NCBI RefSeq assembly: GCF_001046855.1
Contig: NZ_HF570958.1
Span: 1,459,823 to 1,497,853, forward strand
Length of the DNA: 38,031 nucleotides
Origin: Nostocoides japonicum T1-X7
GTDB lineage: Bacteria > Actinomycetota > Actinomycetes > Actinomycetales > Dermatophilaceae
Direction of reading: 5' to 3'
Made by a program: the position numbers and the translations under genes
The notes under the pieces: generated by a model
Database searches by the model: none
What the model was told of the DNA's origin: nothing
Seen by the model: the letters and a program-made list of their open reading frames with translations, nothing else
Shown: one piece after another, positions 23,661 through 34,027 of the stretch
Layout: every line of letters begins with the position of its first letter
Numbering within the stretch: the stretch's first letter is position 1

Positions 23661-24491
23661 TCAGCGGGTGAACGCCTCGCGGAACCGGGACAGGGCGAGG
23701 TCGGGGTCGCTCGACGCGAACGCCTCGAGGCCGACGACCCCCGCATACCCCATCGCCGCGAGGGCCCGCGCGATCCCGGCATACGAGATCTCGCCGGTCC
23801 CGGGCTCGCAGCGGCCCGGCACGTCGGCGACCTGGATCTCGCCGATCCACGGGAGCGCCTCCCGGCACAGCGCGATGAGGTTCCCCTCGCCGATCTGGGC
23901 GTGGTAGAGGTCGAGGTTGAGCCGGAGGTGGTCCGAGCCGACGCCGCGGACGAGGTCGAGGGTGTCGGCAGCCCGCGCGAAGGGGGTGCCCGGGTGGTCG
24001 ACGGCGGTGTTGAGGTTCTCCAGGACGTAGACGACGTCGTGCCGCTCCGCGAGGTCCGCGAGCCGTCGGAGGGTATGCCGTGCCGTGGCCCACATCTGCT
24101 CGGTCACCCCGACCTCCGGGTCGACGGGGACGACGGGCAGCCCGCTCCCGTCGAGCCCGGTGCCGTGGAGGTTGAGCGCCCACGCCCCGATGCGCCGGGC
24201 GACGGCGATGGACTGCTCCGCCGTCCGCAGCAGCATGGCGGCCCCGTCCGGGTCGGCGAGGGTGCCCTCCGTGTAGCCCGTCATCGAGGTGAAGACGACG
24301 CCGTCGGCGGCGAGGCTCTCGAGGCCCGCCAGGTCATGCCGGCGCCAGTCCCAGATCTCGACGGCGAAGCCCGCGTCGTGGATGCGGCGGATCCGCTCGA
24401 CCATCGGCCGGTCGGTGAAGAGCATCTCCGCCGACGCGGACAGGGTGAAGGGGCCGGGGCGGGAGTCCGCCCCGGCCGTGGCGTCCGTCAT
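23661..24491 (-). CDS. Hydroxypyruvate isomerase-like TIM-barrel protein of the inositol operon
   Basis: 276-residue sugar-phosphate isomerase/epimerase-fold protein. The C-terminal half carries NLDLYHAQIGEGNLI and GEIQVADVPGRCEPGTGEIS, which closely follow hydroxypyruvate isomerase (DxYHxQ, QIADVPGRxEPGTGEI), including the metal-binding Glu, Asp and His positions. The ATG at 24491 overlaps the stop of the dehydrogenase gene by one base (TGATG), so it is coupled to it. In an inositol operon it may serve as an inosose or ketose isomerase (IolI-like) rather than act on hydroxypyruvate; sequence alone does not decide. It is the last gene of the operon. Confidence 0.75.
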   Translation of the reverse strand: MTDATAGADSRPGPFTLSASAEMLFTDRPMVERIRRIHDAGFAVEIWDWRRHDLAGLESLAADGVVFTSMTGYTEGTLADPDGAAMLLRTAEQSIAVARRIGAWALNLHGTGLDGSGLPVVPVDPEVGVTEQMWATARHTLRRLADLAERHDVVYVLENLNTAVDHPGTPFARAADTLDLVRGVGSDHLRLNLDLYHAQIGEGNLIALCREALPWIGEIQVADVPGRCEPGTGEISYAGIARALAAMGYAGVVGLEAFASSDPDLALSRFREAFTR

Positions 24492-25993
24492 CAGTCGTTC
24501 TGCGGGAAGCCGAGGTTGAGCCCGCCGTGGCTCGGGTCGAGCCAGCGGGACGTGACGACCTTGCCGCGGGTAAAGAAGTGGACGCCCTCGATGCCGTGGG
24601 CGTGCGTGTCGCCGAAGAGGCTGTTCTTCCACCCGCCGAAGGAGTAGTAGGACACGGGCACGGGGATCGGCACGTTGACGCCGACCATGCCGACCTCGAC
24701 CTCGCTCTGGAAGCGTCGCGCGGCGCCGCCGTCGTTCGTGAAGATCGCCGTGCCGTTGCCGTAGGGGTTGGCGTTGATGAGCTCGAGCCCCTCGTCGTAG
24801 GACTTGACGCGCAGGACCGACAGCACCGGGCCGAAGATCTCGTCCGTGTAGATCGACATGTTCGGCAAGACGTTGTCGAAGAGCGTCGGGGCGAGGAAGA
24901 AGCCGTCCCCGTCGGCGTCGAACTCGCCGGCGCGGCCGTCGACGACGAGCGTCGCGCCGGCCTCGGTCCCCGCGTCGAGGTAGGAGGCCACCTTGTCGCG
25001 ATGCTGCCTGGTCACCAGGGGCCCCATGTCGCTGTCGCGCGTCCCGTCGCCGGTGCGCAGCTTGCCCATCCGGTCGACGATCTTGGCGACGAGCTCGTCC
25101 CCGATCGGCTCGACGGCGACGAGCGCCGAGATCGCCATGCACCGCTCCCCCGCGGAGCCGAAGCCCGCGTTGACGGCGGCGTCGGCGGCGAGGTCGAGGT
25201 CGGCGTCGGGGAGGACGAGCATGTGGTTCTTCGCGCCGCCGAGGGCCTGCACCCGCTTGCCGTGGGCGGTGCCGGTCTCGTAGACGTACCTGGCGATCGG
25301 GGTCGAGCCGACGAAGGACACGGCCTTGACGTCCGGGTGGGTCAGCAGAGCGTCGACGGCCTCCTTGTCGCCGTGGACGACGGACAGGACGCCGTCGGGC
25401 AGCCCCGCCTCCGTCCACAGCCGGGCGACCGCGTTGACGGCGGACGGGTCCTTCTCGCTCGGCTTGATGACGACGGCATTGCCGCAGGCGATGGCGACCG
25501 GGACGAACCACAGGGGAACCATCGCGGGGAAGTTGAACGGCGAGATGACGGCGACGACCCCGAGGCTCTGCCGGATCGAGTAGACGTCGATCTTCGTCGA
25601 GGCGTTCTCGGTGAAGCCGCCCTTGAGCAGAAGCGGTATGCCGCAGGCGAACTCGGCGACCTCGAGGCCGCGCGTCACCTCGCCGAGAGCGTCGGAGAGA
25701 ACCTTGCCGTGCTCGGCGGTGATGAGCGCGGCGATCTCCTCCTTGCGGGCGTTGAGCAGCTCGCGGAAGGCGAAGAGGACCTGGGTCCGCCTGGCGAGGG
25801 AGAGCTGCCCCCACTCCTGCGCCCAGGCGCGCTTGGCGACGTCGATGACCTCGCCGACGGTCGCGGCGGAGGCGAGGTCGAGGACGCCCGTCTGCTCGCC
25901 CGTCGCCGGGTTGTAGACGGGGCTGGTCCGCTCGGCCGTCCCCTCCCAGGGGCGGCCGGCCACGAGGTGGGTGATCCGGGTCGGCGTGCTCAT
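24491..25993 (-). CDS. iolA: CoA-acylating methylmalonate/malonate-semialdehyde dehydrogenase
   Basis: 500-residue aldehyde dehydrogenase superfamily enzyme converting malonate semialdehyde (from inositol breakdown) or methylmalonate semialdehyde (from valine) with CoA and NAD to acetyl-CoA or propionyl-CoA. Visible features are VISPFNFPAMVPLWFVPVAI, SVVHGDKEAVDALL, the NAD-site FVGSTPIARYVY and the catalytic loop GSAGERCMAISAL with Cys285. The C-terminal block VPVSYYSFGGWKNSLFGD is typical of MmsA/IolA. ATG 25993 has GAAGGAGC upstream. It performs the last step of the inositol pathway. A 118-base gap separates it from the dehydrogenase gene upstream, so an internal promoter is possible. Confidence 0.92.
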   Translation of the reverse strand: MSTPTRITHLVAGRPWEGTAERTSPVYNPATGEQTGVLDLASAATVGEVIDVAKRAWAQEWGQLSLARRTQVLFAFRELLNARKEEIAALITAEHGKVLSDALGEVTRGLEVAEFACGIPLLLKGGFTENASTKIDVYSIRQSLGVVAVISPFNFPAMVPLWFVPVAIACGNAVVIKPSEKDPSAVNAVARLWTEAGLPDGVLSVVHGDKEAVDALLTHPDVKAVSFVGSTPIARYVYETGTAHGKRVQALGGAKNHMLVLPDADLDLAADAAVNAGFGSAGERCMAISALVAVEPIGDELVAKIVDRMGKLRTGDGTRDSDMGPLVTRQHRDKVASYLDAGTEAGATLVVDGRAGEFDADGDGFFLAPTLFDNVLPNMSIYTDEIFGPVLSVLRVKSYDEGLELINANPYGNGTAIFTNDGGAARRFQSEVEVGMVGVNVPIPVPVSYYSFGGWKNSLFGDTHAHGIEGVHFFTRGKVVTSRWLDPSHGGLNLGFPQND

Positions 25994-26111
25994 CGGTGCT
26001 GCTCCTTCATGGGGTTCTCGACAACCTTCGGGGTGTGCGACGTTCTGGTATGCGATGTTCTCGTGTGCGGCGGTCGCGTGGCCTGACGGCGGGTCGGCGA
26101 TCGCCGGAGGG

Positions 26112-27185
26112 TCAGGGGATCGGCTGGGCGGCCCGCGCTCCGACGCCGAGCACGACCTCCCGGTCCGCGAGGTCGACGGCGACGCGTTCGCCGGTGGCGA
26201 GGGACTGCATACCGGCGGTGCAGACGGCCGTCGCGGCGAAGCCGTCCCACGACGTCGCCCCGACGACCTCGCCGCGGCGGGCGGCGTCGACCCAGGCCTG
26301 CACCTCGCGGTCGTACGCGAGCCCGAAGCGGACGGTGTAGTCCGGGTCGACGGCGCCGCCCCAGCTGCCCGGCGCACCCGCAGACTCGCCGACGGACGTC
26401 GCATAGAGACCGGTCTGGGGCCGCCCGGCGATGGCGCTGCCCCGCTCGGCGACCGCCTCGCACCGGACCTCGTAGCCGACCTGGCAGTTGACGAAGACCT
26501 CGTTGGTCACGAGGCCGCCGCCCGCCATCGTGAAGACCGCCACCTGCGGGTCGACGACTCCGTCGAGAGCGTGCGAGGTCGGGGCGGGTGAGAGCACCTG
26601 GATCGCGACGATCTCCTCACCGAACATGAAGCGGGCCACGTCGACCTCGTGGACGAGCGAGTCCCGGACGATCATCTCGCTGCGGAAGTCGGCGTTCGGC
26701 ACGCTCTTGTTGCGGTGCGTGTTGTGCAGCAGCAGCGTCCTCCCGAGCCTGCCGGACGCGAGCAGCTGCCGCAGCTCGGCGTACTGCGGGTCGAAGCGGC
26801 GCATGAAGCCGACCTGGACGAGCGGGCGGCCCGCGTCGCGCTCGGCCTCGACGACCCGCAACGACGACGCGCTGTCCATCGTCAGCGGCTTCTCGCACAG
26901 CGTCGGCTTGCTGTGGGCGATGCAGGCCAGGACCTGCTCCTCGTGGACGAATCCGGGCGAGGCGACGATGACCGCGTCGACCTCCTCGTCCGCGACGAGG
27001 GCGAGCGGGTCGGCGACGGCGCGCACCCCGTCGTGGCGCGCGGCGAGCGCCCGCGCCCTCGCCTCGTCGGGGTCGGCGACGGCGACGAGGCGTGCCCCGC
27101 CGATCCGCCGTGCGAGACGGTCGGCGTGGTCACCGCCCATGACGCCGACCCCGATGATCCCGACCCGCAGGTCCTGGCCCGGCAT
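26112..27185 (-). CDS. iolG: Inositol 2-dehydrogenase (IolG)
   Basis: 357-residue Gfo/Idh/MocA enzyme oxidising myo-inositol (or an isomer) to inosose with NAD. Rossmann start VGIIGVGVMGGDHADRLARR, EKP Lys99, substrate segment GFMRRFDPQYAELRQL, HNTHRN, and the catalytic Asp175/His179 pair in VRDSLVHEVDV. These features are closest to the classical myo-inositol dehydrogenases among the four Gfo/Idh proteins in the window. Its ATG at 27185 directly follows the ATPase stop with no gap, and the Shine-Dalgarno GAGGAGGAGAAG lies inside the ATPase gene end. Coupling to the importer supports a role in first oxidation of the imported cyclitol. Confidence 0.88.
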   Translation of the reverse strand: MPGQDLRVGIIGVGVMGGDHADRLARRIGGARLVAVADPDEARARALAARHDGVRAVADPLALVADEEVDAVIVASPGFVHEEQVLACIAHSKPTLCEKPLTMDSASSLRVVEAERDAGRPLVQVGFMRRFDPQYAELRQLLASGRLGRTLLLHNTHRNKSVPNADFRSEMIVRDSLVHEVDVARFMFGEEIVAIQVLSPAPTSHALDGVVDPQVAVFTMAGGGLVTNEVFVNCQVGYEVRCEAVAERGSAIAGRPQTGLYATSVGESAGAPGSWGGAVDPDYTVRFGLAYDREVQAWVDAARRGEVVGATSWDGFAATAVCTAGMQSLATGERVAVDLADREVVLGVGARAAQPIP

Positions 27186-28102
27186 CTACTTCTCCTCCTC
27201 GGCTTCCTCGGACCGCACCTCGGAGAGCTCCTCCTGGTCGAGGCTCGGCGCGACGACGTGGACGCGCTCTCCCTGCTTGACGTCGACGACCTTGTCGACG
27301 TCGACGCCGCGCAGCTCGTGGGAGAGCTCCTCCAGCTCCTGGCCGCCGGCCATCTCGGCCGTCAGCTGGTCGAGGGTCAGCTCGTCGCGGTGGGCGTCGA
27401 GGACGACCCGTCCGAGCTTGAGGATGATGAAGTGGTTGCCCACGAGGAACGCGTGGTGCGGGTTGTGGGTGATGAAGATGACCCCGAGGCCCGCGTCCCG
27501 GGCCGCGACGATGTACTTCAGGACGACCCCGGACTGCTTGACGCCGAGGGCGGCGGTCGGCTCGTCGAGGATGATGACGCGGGCCCCGAAGTAGATCGCC
27601 CGGGCGATGGCGATGCACTGACGCTGCCCGCCGGACAGTCCGCCGACGGGCCGGTCGAGGTCGGGGATCGCGATGCCCATCTTCGTCAGCTCGGCGTCGC
27701 AGATCTGCTTCATCTTCTCGATGTCGAGCCCGAGACCGCGCCGGATCTCGTTGCCGAGGAAGAAGTTCCGCCACACCGACATGAGCGGCGCGAGGGCCAG
27801 GTCCTGGTAGACCGTGGCGATGCCGGCGGCCTGCGCGGCCCGGGGGGACCCGAACCGGCGCACGATGCCGTTGATCTTCATCGTGCCCTCGGTGTAGTCG
27901 TGCAGGCCGGCGATGATCTTGATCAGCGTCGACTTGCCCGCGCCGTTGTCACCGAGGACGCAGGTCACCTCGCCCTGTCGGACGTGGATGTTGACCCCAC
28001 GCAGGGCGTGGACGTTGCCGTAGCTCTTGCCGATGTTGTCCAGCTCGAGGAGGGCCTCGTCGGAGGTCGTGTGCGAGCCGGTGCGCTCTGCCGTTGCCGT
28101 GC

Positions 28103-28106
<4 letters not shown>
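27186..28106 (-). CDS. ABC importer ATPase (sugar/inositol type, single domain)
   Basis: 306-residue cytoplasmic ATPase with one nucleotide-binding domain: Walker A GDNGAGKST (52-60), Q-loop near YQDLALAP, signature LSGGQ (157-161), Walker B VIILDEP (177-183) and H-loop ITHN. A charged tail of about 60 residues follows, ending in EELSEVRSEEAEEEK. Carbohydrate importers of the RbsA type usually have two fused domains; single-domain versions form homodimers. Its ATG overlaps the permease stop (ATGA at 28103-28106). It energises the RbsC-like permease and binding protein encoded upstream. Confidence 0.92.
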
Positions 28107-29140
<1,034 letters not shown>

Positions 29141-29146
29141 GTCAGG

Positions 29147-30133
29147 TCACCTCGTCCCGTTCGCGGCGAACTCGGCGACCTTGGCGATGTTCGACTGGTC
29201 GATGAACGCCGGGCCGGTCGCCGTCGGGGCGCCGCCGCCGATGGTGTTGCCGTTCGTCTTGTACAGCCACAGGCTGTCGACCGCGAGGTAGCCCTGCAGG
29301 TAGGGCTGCTGGTCGACGGCCCACTGGACCTTGCCGGACTTGATGGCGTTGACGAGGTCGGCGTTCGTGTCGAACGTCGCGATCTTCGCCGTGCTGCCGT
29401 TCGGGAGGGCCTTGACGGCGTCGAGGGCGAAGGGTGCGCCGAGGGTCATGACCCAGTCGATCGCGCTGTTCTGGGTGAGCGCGGCGTTGATCTTCGTCGT
29501 CACGTCGGAGTTGTCCGCGCCGTTGACGTAGAGCCGCTCGACCTTCGTGCCGAGGCCCTTGGTGACGCCGTCGCAGCGCGCCTCGAGCTGGGACTGGCCC
29601 TGGTCCTGGATGACGCAGAGGACGTGCTTGGCGCCGGCGGCCTTCAGCTTGGCGCCGGCGGCCTCACCGGCCTGGGTCTCGTCCTGCCCGAAGTAGCCGA
29701 GGGCGCCGAGACCGATCGCGTCCTTCTCCCCCGCGTTGAACATCGTGACGGGGATGCCGGACGCGACGGCCTTCTTGATCGTCGCGCCGAGCGCGCCGGT
29801 GTTCGGGTCGGTGACCGCGATGCCGTCGACCTTCTTGTCGATGGCCGCCTGGATGAGCTGGGCCTGCTTGGCCGGGTCGTCGTCGGCCGAGTACTGCAGG
29901 TCGACGTTGTCCTTGCTCGCGGCCATCGAGGCGCCCTTGCGGATGATGTCCCAGAAGGTGTCGCCCGCCTGGGCGTGGGTGATCATCGCGATCGTCATCC
30001 GCGGGGTGTTCGCCTTGCCGGCTGCGCCGGCCGCGGAGTCGGTGGCCTTCTTGCCTCCCGACGAGCTGCACGCCGCCAGGGAGAGGGCAGCGGCGGCGGC
30101 GATCACGCCGAAGGTGCGGGTGGTGCGGTTCAT
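29147..30133 (-). CDS. Sugar/inositol-binding lipoprotein of ABC importer
   Basis: 328-residue lipid-anchored binding protein of the periplasmic-binding-protein type I (RbsB/IbpA-like) family. The signal peptide ends in LSLAAC with Cys22. The mature part shows MITHAQAGDTFWDIIRKG, LQYSADDDPAKQAQLIQAAI, GIAVTDPNTGAL, FNAGEKDAIGLGALGYFGQD and VQWAVDQQPYLQGYLAV, all typical of this family. ATG 30133 has AGGCAGGA upstream. It lies within the inositol gene block, so inositol is the expected ligand, but other cyclitols or sugars cannot be excluded. The 137-base gap to iolD holds a hairpin. Confidence 0.9.
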   Translation of the reverse strand: MNRTTRTFGVIAAAAALSLAACSSSGGKKATDSAAGAAGKANTPRMTIAMITHAQAGDTFWDIIRKGASMAASKDNVDLQYSADDDPAKQAQLIQAAIDKKVDGIAVTDPNTGALGATIKKAVASGIPVTMFNAGEKDAIGLGALGYFGQDETQAGEAAGAKLKAAGAKHVLCVIQDQGQSQLEARCDGVTKGLGTKVERLYVNGADNSDVTTKINAALTQNSAIDWVMTLGAPFALDAVKALPNGSTAKIATFDTNADLVNAIKSGKVQWAVDQQPYLQGYLAVDSLWLYKTNGNTIGGGAPTATGPAFIDQSNIAKVAEFAANGTR

Positions 30134-30147
30134 CTGGTCCTGCCTTT

Positions 30148-30180
30148 CAAACATCCACCGCTTCGTCGAGGCGGTGTTTG
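30148..30180 (-). other. Hairpin between iolD and the binding-protein gene
   Basis: CAAACATCCACCGC and GCGGTGTTTG flank a short loop and can pair with small bulges just upstream of the binding-protein ribosome site. It may be an mRNA-processing or stabilising element that raises binding-protein expression. This is an inference from position. Confidence 0.35.
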
Positions 30181-30270
30181 CGGTTGTGGTGTGCGGTGCG
30201 CAGGGTCTCCGGTATCCGTCGGTTCCAGTCGGTTTCGTATGCGGTGTCGTGGGCTGGGAGGGAGAGGCGT

Positions 30271-32208
30271 TCAGTCGGTCGATGCCTCCGTCGGGGTGAG
30301 GAACGGACGCTGGGTCGCCTTGTGGGCGGCATACGTCGCATAGGCCTCCTGGGTGGTGTCGAGGGTGGATACCTGGCTGACCGGGACGTCCCACCACGCG
30401 TCGCTGTCGGGTGCGAAGACGAACGGGTCGGTCTCGACGTGGATGACGAACGGCCCGCCGTCGTCGGGCCACGCCTTCGCCTGCGCGATGGCGACCTTCA
30501 GCTCGTCGGCGGAGCGGACCTCGACGACGTGGGCGCCGAGGCTGCGGGCGTTGGCGGCGAGGTCAACGGGCAGGAACGCCCCGTCGAGGGTGCCGTCGTC
30601 GGTGCGGTACCGGTACCTCGTCCCGAACCGCTGGCTGCCGAGCGACTCCGACAGCGAGCCGATGGAGTGGAAGCCGTGGTTCTGGACGAGGACGACGACG
30701 ACCTTGACGTGCTCCTGGACGGCAGTGACCAGCTCGGTCGGCATCATGAGGTAGCCGCCGTCGCCGACCATCGCGAACACGTCCCGCGACGGGTCGGCGA
30801 GCCTGATGCCGAAGGCGGCGGGCACCTCGTAGCCCATGCATGAGTAGCCGTACTCGACGTGGTAGGCCCGGCGGTCGCGGACCCGCCACAGCTTGTGGAG
30901 GTCGCCCGGCATGGAGCCGGCCGCGCAGAGGACGACGTCGCGGGGGTCGGTCAGCTCGTTGACGGCGCCGAGGACCGTGCCCTGGGTGAGCAGTCCGTCC
31001 TCGAGGGCGTCGGTGACCTCCGTCGGCGGGTGGTGAGCCGCCTCGACCTGCGCGTCCCAGGCCGCCCAGAGCCGGGCCTGCTCCCTCGTGTAGTCGTCGG
31101 GGACGGCATACCCCGTGAGGGCCTCGGCGAGCGCGGTGATCGACTCCCGGGCGTCGCCGAGGACCATGAGACCGGAGTGCTTGCCGGCGTCGAAGGAGGC
31201 GACGTTGAGGTTGACGAAGCGGACGGACGGGTTCTGGAAGACCGTTCGCGACGCCGTCGTGAAGTCCTGGTAGCGGGTGCCGATGCCGATGACGACATCG
31301 GCCTCCCGCGCGAGGGCGTTGGCGGCCGTCGTCCCCGTCGACCCGACGGCGCCCATGAGCCGGGGGTGCCCGTGGGTCAATGACCCCTTGCCCGCCTGGC
31401 TCTCACCGACGGGGATGCCTGTCGCGTCGACGAGCTCGCGGAGCGCGGCCTCGGCGCCGGAGTAGTGGACACCTCCGCCGGCGACGACGAAGGGTGCGCG
31501 TGCCGAGCGGATGATCTCCGCGGCGGCAGCGATCCGGGAGGCTTCGGCGGGCTGGCGCGCGACGTGCCACGTGCGCTCGGCGAAGAACTCGACGGGCCAG
31601 TCGAAGGCCTCCGCCTGGACGTCCTGGGGCAGCGCGACCGTCACCGCGCCCGTCTCGACGGGGTCGGTGAGGATCCGCATCGCCGCGAGGAGCGCCGAGG
31701 GGAGCTGCTCGGGCCGGTCGATCCGGTCGAAGTAGCGCGACAGCGGCCGGAACGCGTCGTTGACGGTGACGTCTCCCGCATACGGCAGCTCGAGCTCCTG
31801 GAGGACCGGCGCGGAGGCCCGTGTCGCGAACGTCCCGGATGGCAGGAGGAGGACGGGCAGCCGGTTGATCGTCGCGAGCGCGGCGCCGGTCAGCATGTTC
31901 GTCGAGCCGGGGCCGACGGAGGCCGTGCACACCCACGTCTGGAGCCGGTCCTTCTGCCTGGCATAGGCCACGCTCGTGTGGACCATGGCCTGCTCGTTGC
32001 GGGCGAGGACGTAGGGCAGCTCGGCGTGGCCGCCCTCCTCGACCTCCTGCTGGAGCAGCGCCTGCCCGATGCCCGCGACGTTGCCGTGCCCGAAGATCCC
32101 GAACGCGCCGGCGAACAGCCGCTGCCGCTGCCCGTCGCGCTCGGACCACTGGGCCGCGAGGAACCGGATCGTCGCCTGCGCCACCGTGAGTCGGACGGTG
32201 TCGGTCAT
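30271..32208 (-). CDS. iolD: 3D-(3,5/4)-trihydroxycyclohexane-1,2-dione hydrolase (IolD)
   Basis: 645-residue thiamine-diphosphate enzyme that opens the ring of trihydroxycyclohexane-dione to 5-deoxyglucuronate. Near the N-terminus it has FGIFGHGNVAGIGQAL and LPYVLARNEQAMVHTSVAYA, the IolD version of the thiamine-binding glutamate region. Then come CTASVGPGSTNMLTGAALAT and QAGKGSLTHGHP. The C-terminal thiamine/Mg motif GDGGYLMMPTEL ends at the conserved Asn of QNHGF. Length matches the family. ATG 32208 overlaps the iolB stop (ATGA). Confidence 0.95.
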   Translation of the reverse strand: MTDTVRLTVAQATIRFLAAQWSERDGQRQRLFAGAFGIFGHGNVAGIGQALLQQEVEEGGHAELPYVLARNEQAMVHTSVAYARQKDRLQTWVCTASVGPGSTNMLTGAALATINRLPVLLLPSGTFATRASAPVLQELELPYAGDVTVNDAFRPLSRYFDRIDRPEQLPSALLAAMRILTDPVETGAVTVALPQDVQAEAFDWPVEFFAERTWHVARQPAEASRIAAAAEIIRSARAPFVVAGGGVHYSGAEAALRELVDATGIPVGESQAGKGSLTHGHPRLMGAVGSTGTTAANALAREADVVIGIGTRYQDFTTASRTVFQNPSVRFVNLNVASFDAGKHSGLMVLGDARESITALAEALTGYAVPDDYTREQARLWAAWDAQVEAAHHPPTEVTDALEDGLLTQGTVLGAVNELTDPRDVVLCAAGSMPGDLHKLWRVRDRRAYHVEYGYSCMGYEVPAAFGIRLADPSRDVFAMVGDGGYLMMPTELVTAVQEHVKVVVVLVQNHGFHSIGSLSESLGSQRFGTRYRYRTDDGTLDGAFLPVDLAANARSLGAHVVEVRSADELKVAIAQAKAWPDDGGPFVIHVETDPFVFAPDSDAWWDVPVSQVSTLDTTQEAYATYAAHKATQRPFLTPTEASTD

Positions 32209-33122
32209 CGTGTGCCTCCCATCGGCAGTCGGGGGTCGACGGCCTGGTCCGGCCACGTGGAGCGCACCCACGCGTGGGCCGGGTCGTCGGTGATGAGCCA
32301 GGCCCGGTTCGTCCCGGGGCCGGCCATGACGTTGAGGTAGTAGAGGTCGTATCCGGGTGGCGCCATGGCCGGGCCGTGCCACCCGTGGGGGACGAGGACG
32401 ACGTCGCCGCCGCGGACCTCGGCGAGCACGTCGATCGGCCGCTCGTCGCTGCCGTAGACCCGTTGGTATGCCACGGGATCCGCACCGTCCGGGACGGCGG
32501 CGCCGGCTTCCGCGGCGACCTCGAAGTAGTAGATCTCCTCCAGCTCGGTCTCCTCGCCAGCACGCTCCACGTCGTGCTTGTGCGGCGGGTAGGACGACCA
32601 GTTGCCGGCGGGGGTGACGACCTCGCAGGCGATGATCGAGTCGGCGTCGAGGACTGAGGGAACCCCGAAGTTGCGCACCTCCCTCGAGGCGATGCCCGCG
32701 CCGCGCAGCTCGACCGGCACCTCGTCGACCGCCAGGTACCGGAACGACCGGACGGTCTCGGACTTCGTCGCGAGCGCCGTGGCGACCGCCGTCCGGCTCG
32801 CGGTGTCGGCCGCCGCGGACACCGTCAGCGTGCTTCCCCGGGGTACGTAGACGACGTCCGTCGGTCCGGCGAAGACGCCCTCGCGTCCCCCGAGGCGCAC
32901 CTCGTGGGACTCGCCGTCCGGCGTGCGGGCCGTGACGACGGCCCCTCCGGACAGGGGCACGACGACGGCCTCCCGGTCGCCGAGGTCGAGGTCGGCCGCG
33001 GCCCCGGGCTCGAGCGTCGCGACGTAGAGGCCCGTGTGCGTCCAGCCGTCCTGGCGGTCGTCGATGGCCACCTGCCACGGCCCGTCGGCGGCGGTGCCGA
33101 GCGGAAGGACCCATTCGGTCAT
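32205..33122 (-). CDS. iolB: 5-deoxy-glucuronate isomerase (IolB)
   Basis: 305-residue cupin-fold enzyme converting 5-deoxy-D-glucuronate to 5-dehydro-2-deoxy-D-gluconate. Recognised by the second-cupin metal motif SSYPPHKHDVE (His residues) with ELEEIYYFEV and VPHGWHGPAMAPPGYDLYYL, followed by NVMAGPGTNRAW, as in IolB. Length matches the family. ATG 33122 overlaps the aldolase stop (ATGA at 33119-33122), and its own stop overlaps the iolD start, so aldolase, isomerase and hydrolase are translationally linked. Confidence 0.95.
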   Translation of the reverse strand: MTEWVLPLGTAADGPWQVAIDDRQDGWTHTGLYVATLEPGAAADLDLGDREAVVVPLSGGAVVTARTPDGESHEVRLGGREGVFAGPTDVVYVPRGSTLTVSAAADTASRTAVATALATKSETVRSFRYLAVDEVPVELRGAGIASREVRNFGVPSVLDADSIIACEVVTPAGNWSSYPPHKHDVERAGEETELEEIYYFEVAAEAGAAVPDGADPVAYQRVYGSDERPIDVLAEVRGGDVVLVPHGWHGPAMAPPGYDLYYLNVMAGPGTNRAWLITDDPAHAWVRSTWPDQAVDPRLPMGGTR

Positions 33123-34027
33123 CGGGCGGCTCCCCCGGGCCCGGCCCCCTGCGACCCGACCCCGTGGACGAGCTCGGCCGCGACGTCGACCGCTGCCGCG
33201 ACATCGCTGTCCGGCGGGTAGAGCAGCGCCCGCCCGACGACGAGTCCGCGGACGGCCGGCAGCTCGAGGGCCCGCCCCCACGAGGCATACGTGTCGTCGG
33301 GGTCGCCCTGGGGGTCGCCTCCGAGGAGCAGCGTCGGCATCGTCGTCGCGTCCATGACGCGGTCCAGCTCGTCGACGACGGGGAGCTTGAGCCACGTGTA
33401 CGCGCTGCTCGCGCCGAGACCGCTCGCGATGTGGATCGACTTGATCGTGCTGTCCGGGTCGAGCAGGTTGCGCACCCGGCCGTTCTCACGGACCGAGAGG
33501 AACGGCTCGACCATCGCCATCAGCCCGCGCTCCGCGAGGGCGGTCACGGCGTCGGCCGTCGCGGTGAGCGTCGCGACGGTGCCGGGGTCCTCAAGGCATA
33601 CCCGGGTGAGCGTCTTGCCGCCCTCGAGGCCCTGCGCGGCGATCGCCTCGGGCGTGTAGCCGGTGAACCGGTCGTCGAGCTCGAAGGCGGCGCCCTGGAG
33701 ACCGCCGCGGTTCATCGACCCGATGACGACCTTGTTGTCGAGCGCGCCCATGAGGAGGAGGTCGTCGAGGATGTCGGCCGTGCCGAGGACCCCGTCGACA
33801 CCGGGACGGGAGAGCGCGGTGGCGAGATGCTCGAGGAGGGCGCTGCGGCTCGCCATGGCCGTCCCGTCCTGCCGCACCCCGAGCGCGCCCCGGGCGGGAT
33901 GGTCGGCGGCGACGATGAGCAGGCGCCCGTCGGTCCCGAGGAGCGGTCGGCGCGACCTGGTGGCCCACGCCTCGGCGATGCGGCCCGGCTCCCGGGCGCG
34001 GATCTCGGTGATCTTGGCGAGGTCCAT
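33119..34027 (-). CDS. Cgl0159-family (beta/alpha)8 aldolase-like protein
   Basis: 302-residue TIM-barrel protein with LLIVAADHPARGALGV, VLGTADILDDLL, VVIGSMNRGGLQGAAFELDD, GGKTLTRV, HIASGLGASSAYTWLKLPVV and LLLGGDPQGDP. This is the pattern of the Cgl0159/deoxyribose-phosphate-aldolase-like group found in actinobacterial inositol clusters. The lysine in TWLKLPVV is a candidate Schiff-base residue. No classical IolJ is present in the window, so it most likely splits 2-deoxy-5-keto-gluconate-6-phosphate into dihydroxyacetone phosphate and malonate semialdehyde (inferred). ATG 34027 overlaps the iolC stop by one base. Confidence 0.82.
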   Translation of the reverse strand: MDLAKITEIRAREPGRIAEAWATRSRRPLLGTDGRLLIVAADHPARGALGVRQDGTAMASRSALLEHLATALSRPGVDGVLGTADILDDLLLMGALDNKVVIGSMNRGGLQGAAFELDDRFTGYTPEAIAAQGLEGGKTLTRVCLEDPGTVATLTATADAVTALAERGLMAMVEPFLSVRENGRVRNLLDPDSTIKSIHIASGLGASSAYTWLKLPVVDELDRVMDATTMPTLLLGGDPQGDPDDTYASWGRALELPAVRGLVVGRALLYPPDSDVAAAVDVAAELVHGVGSQGAGPGGAAR

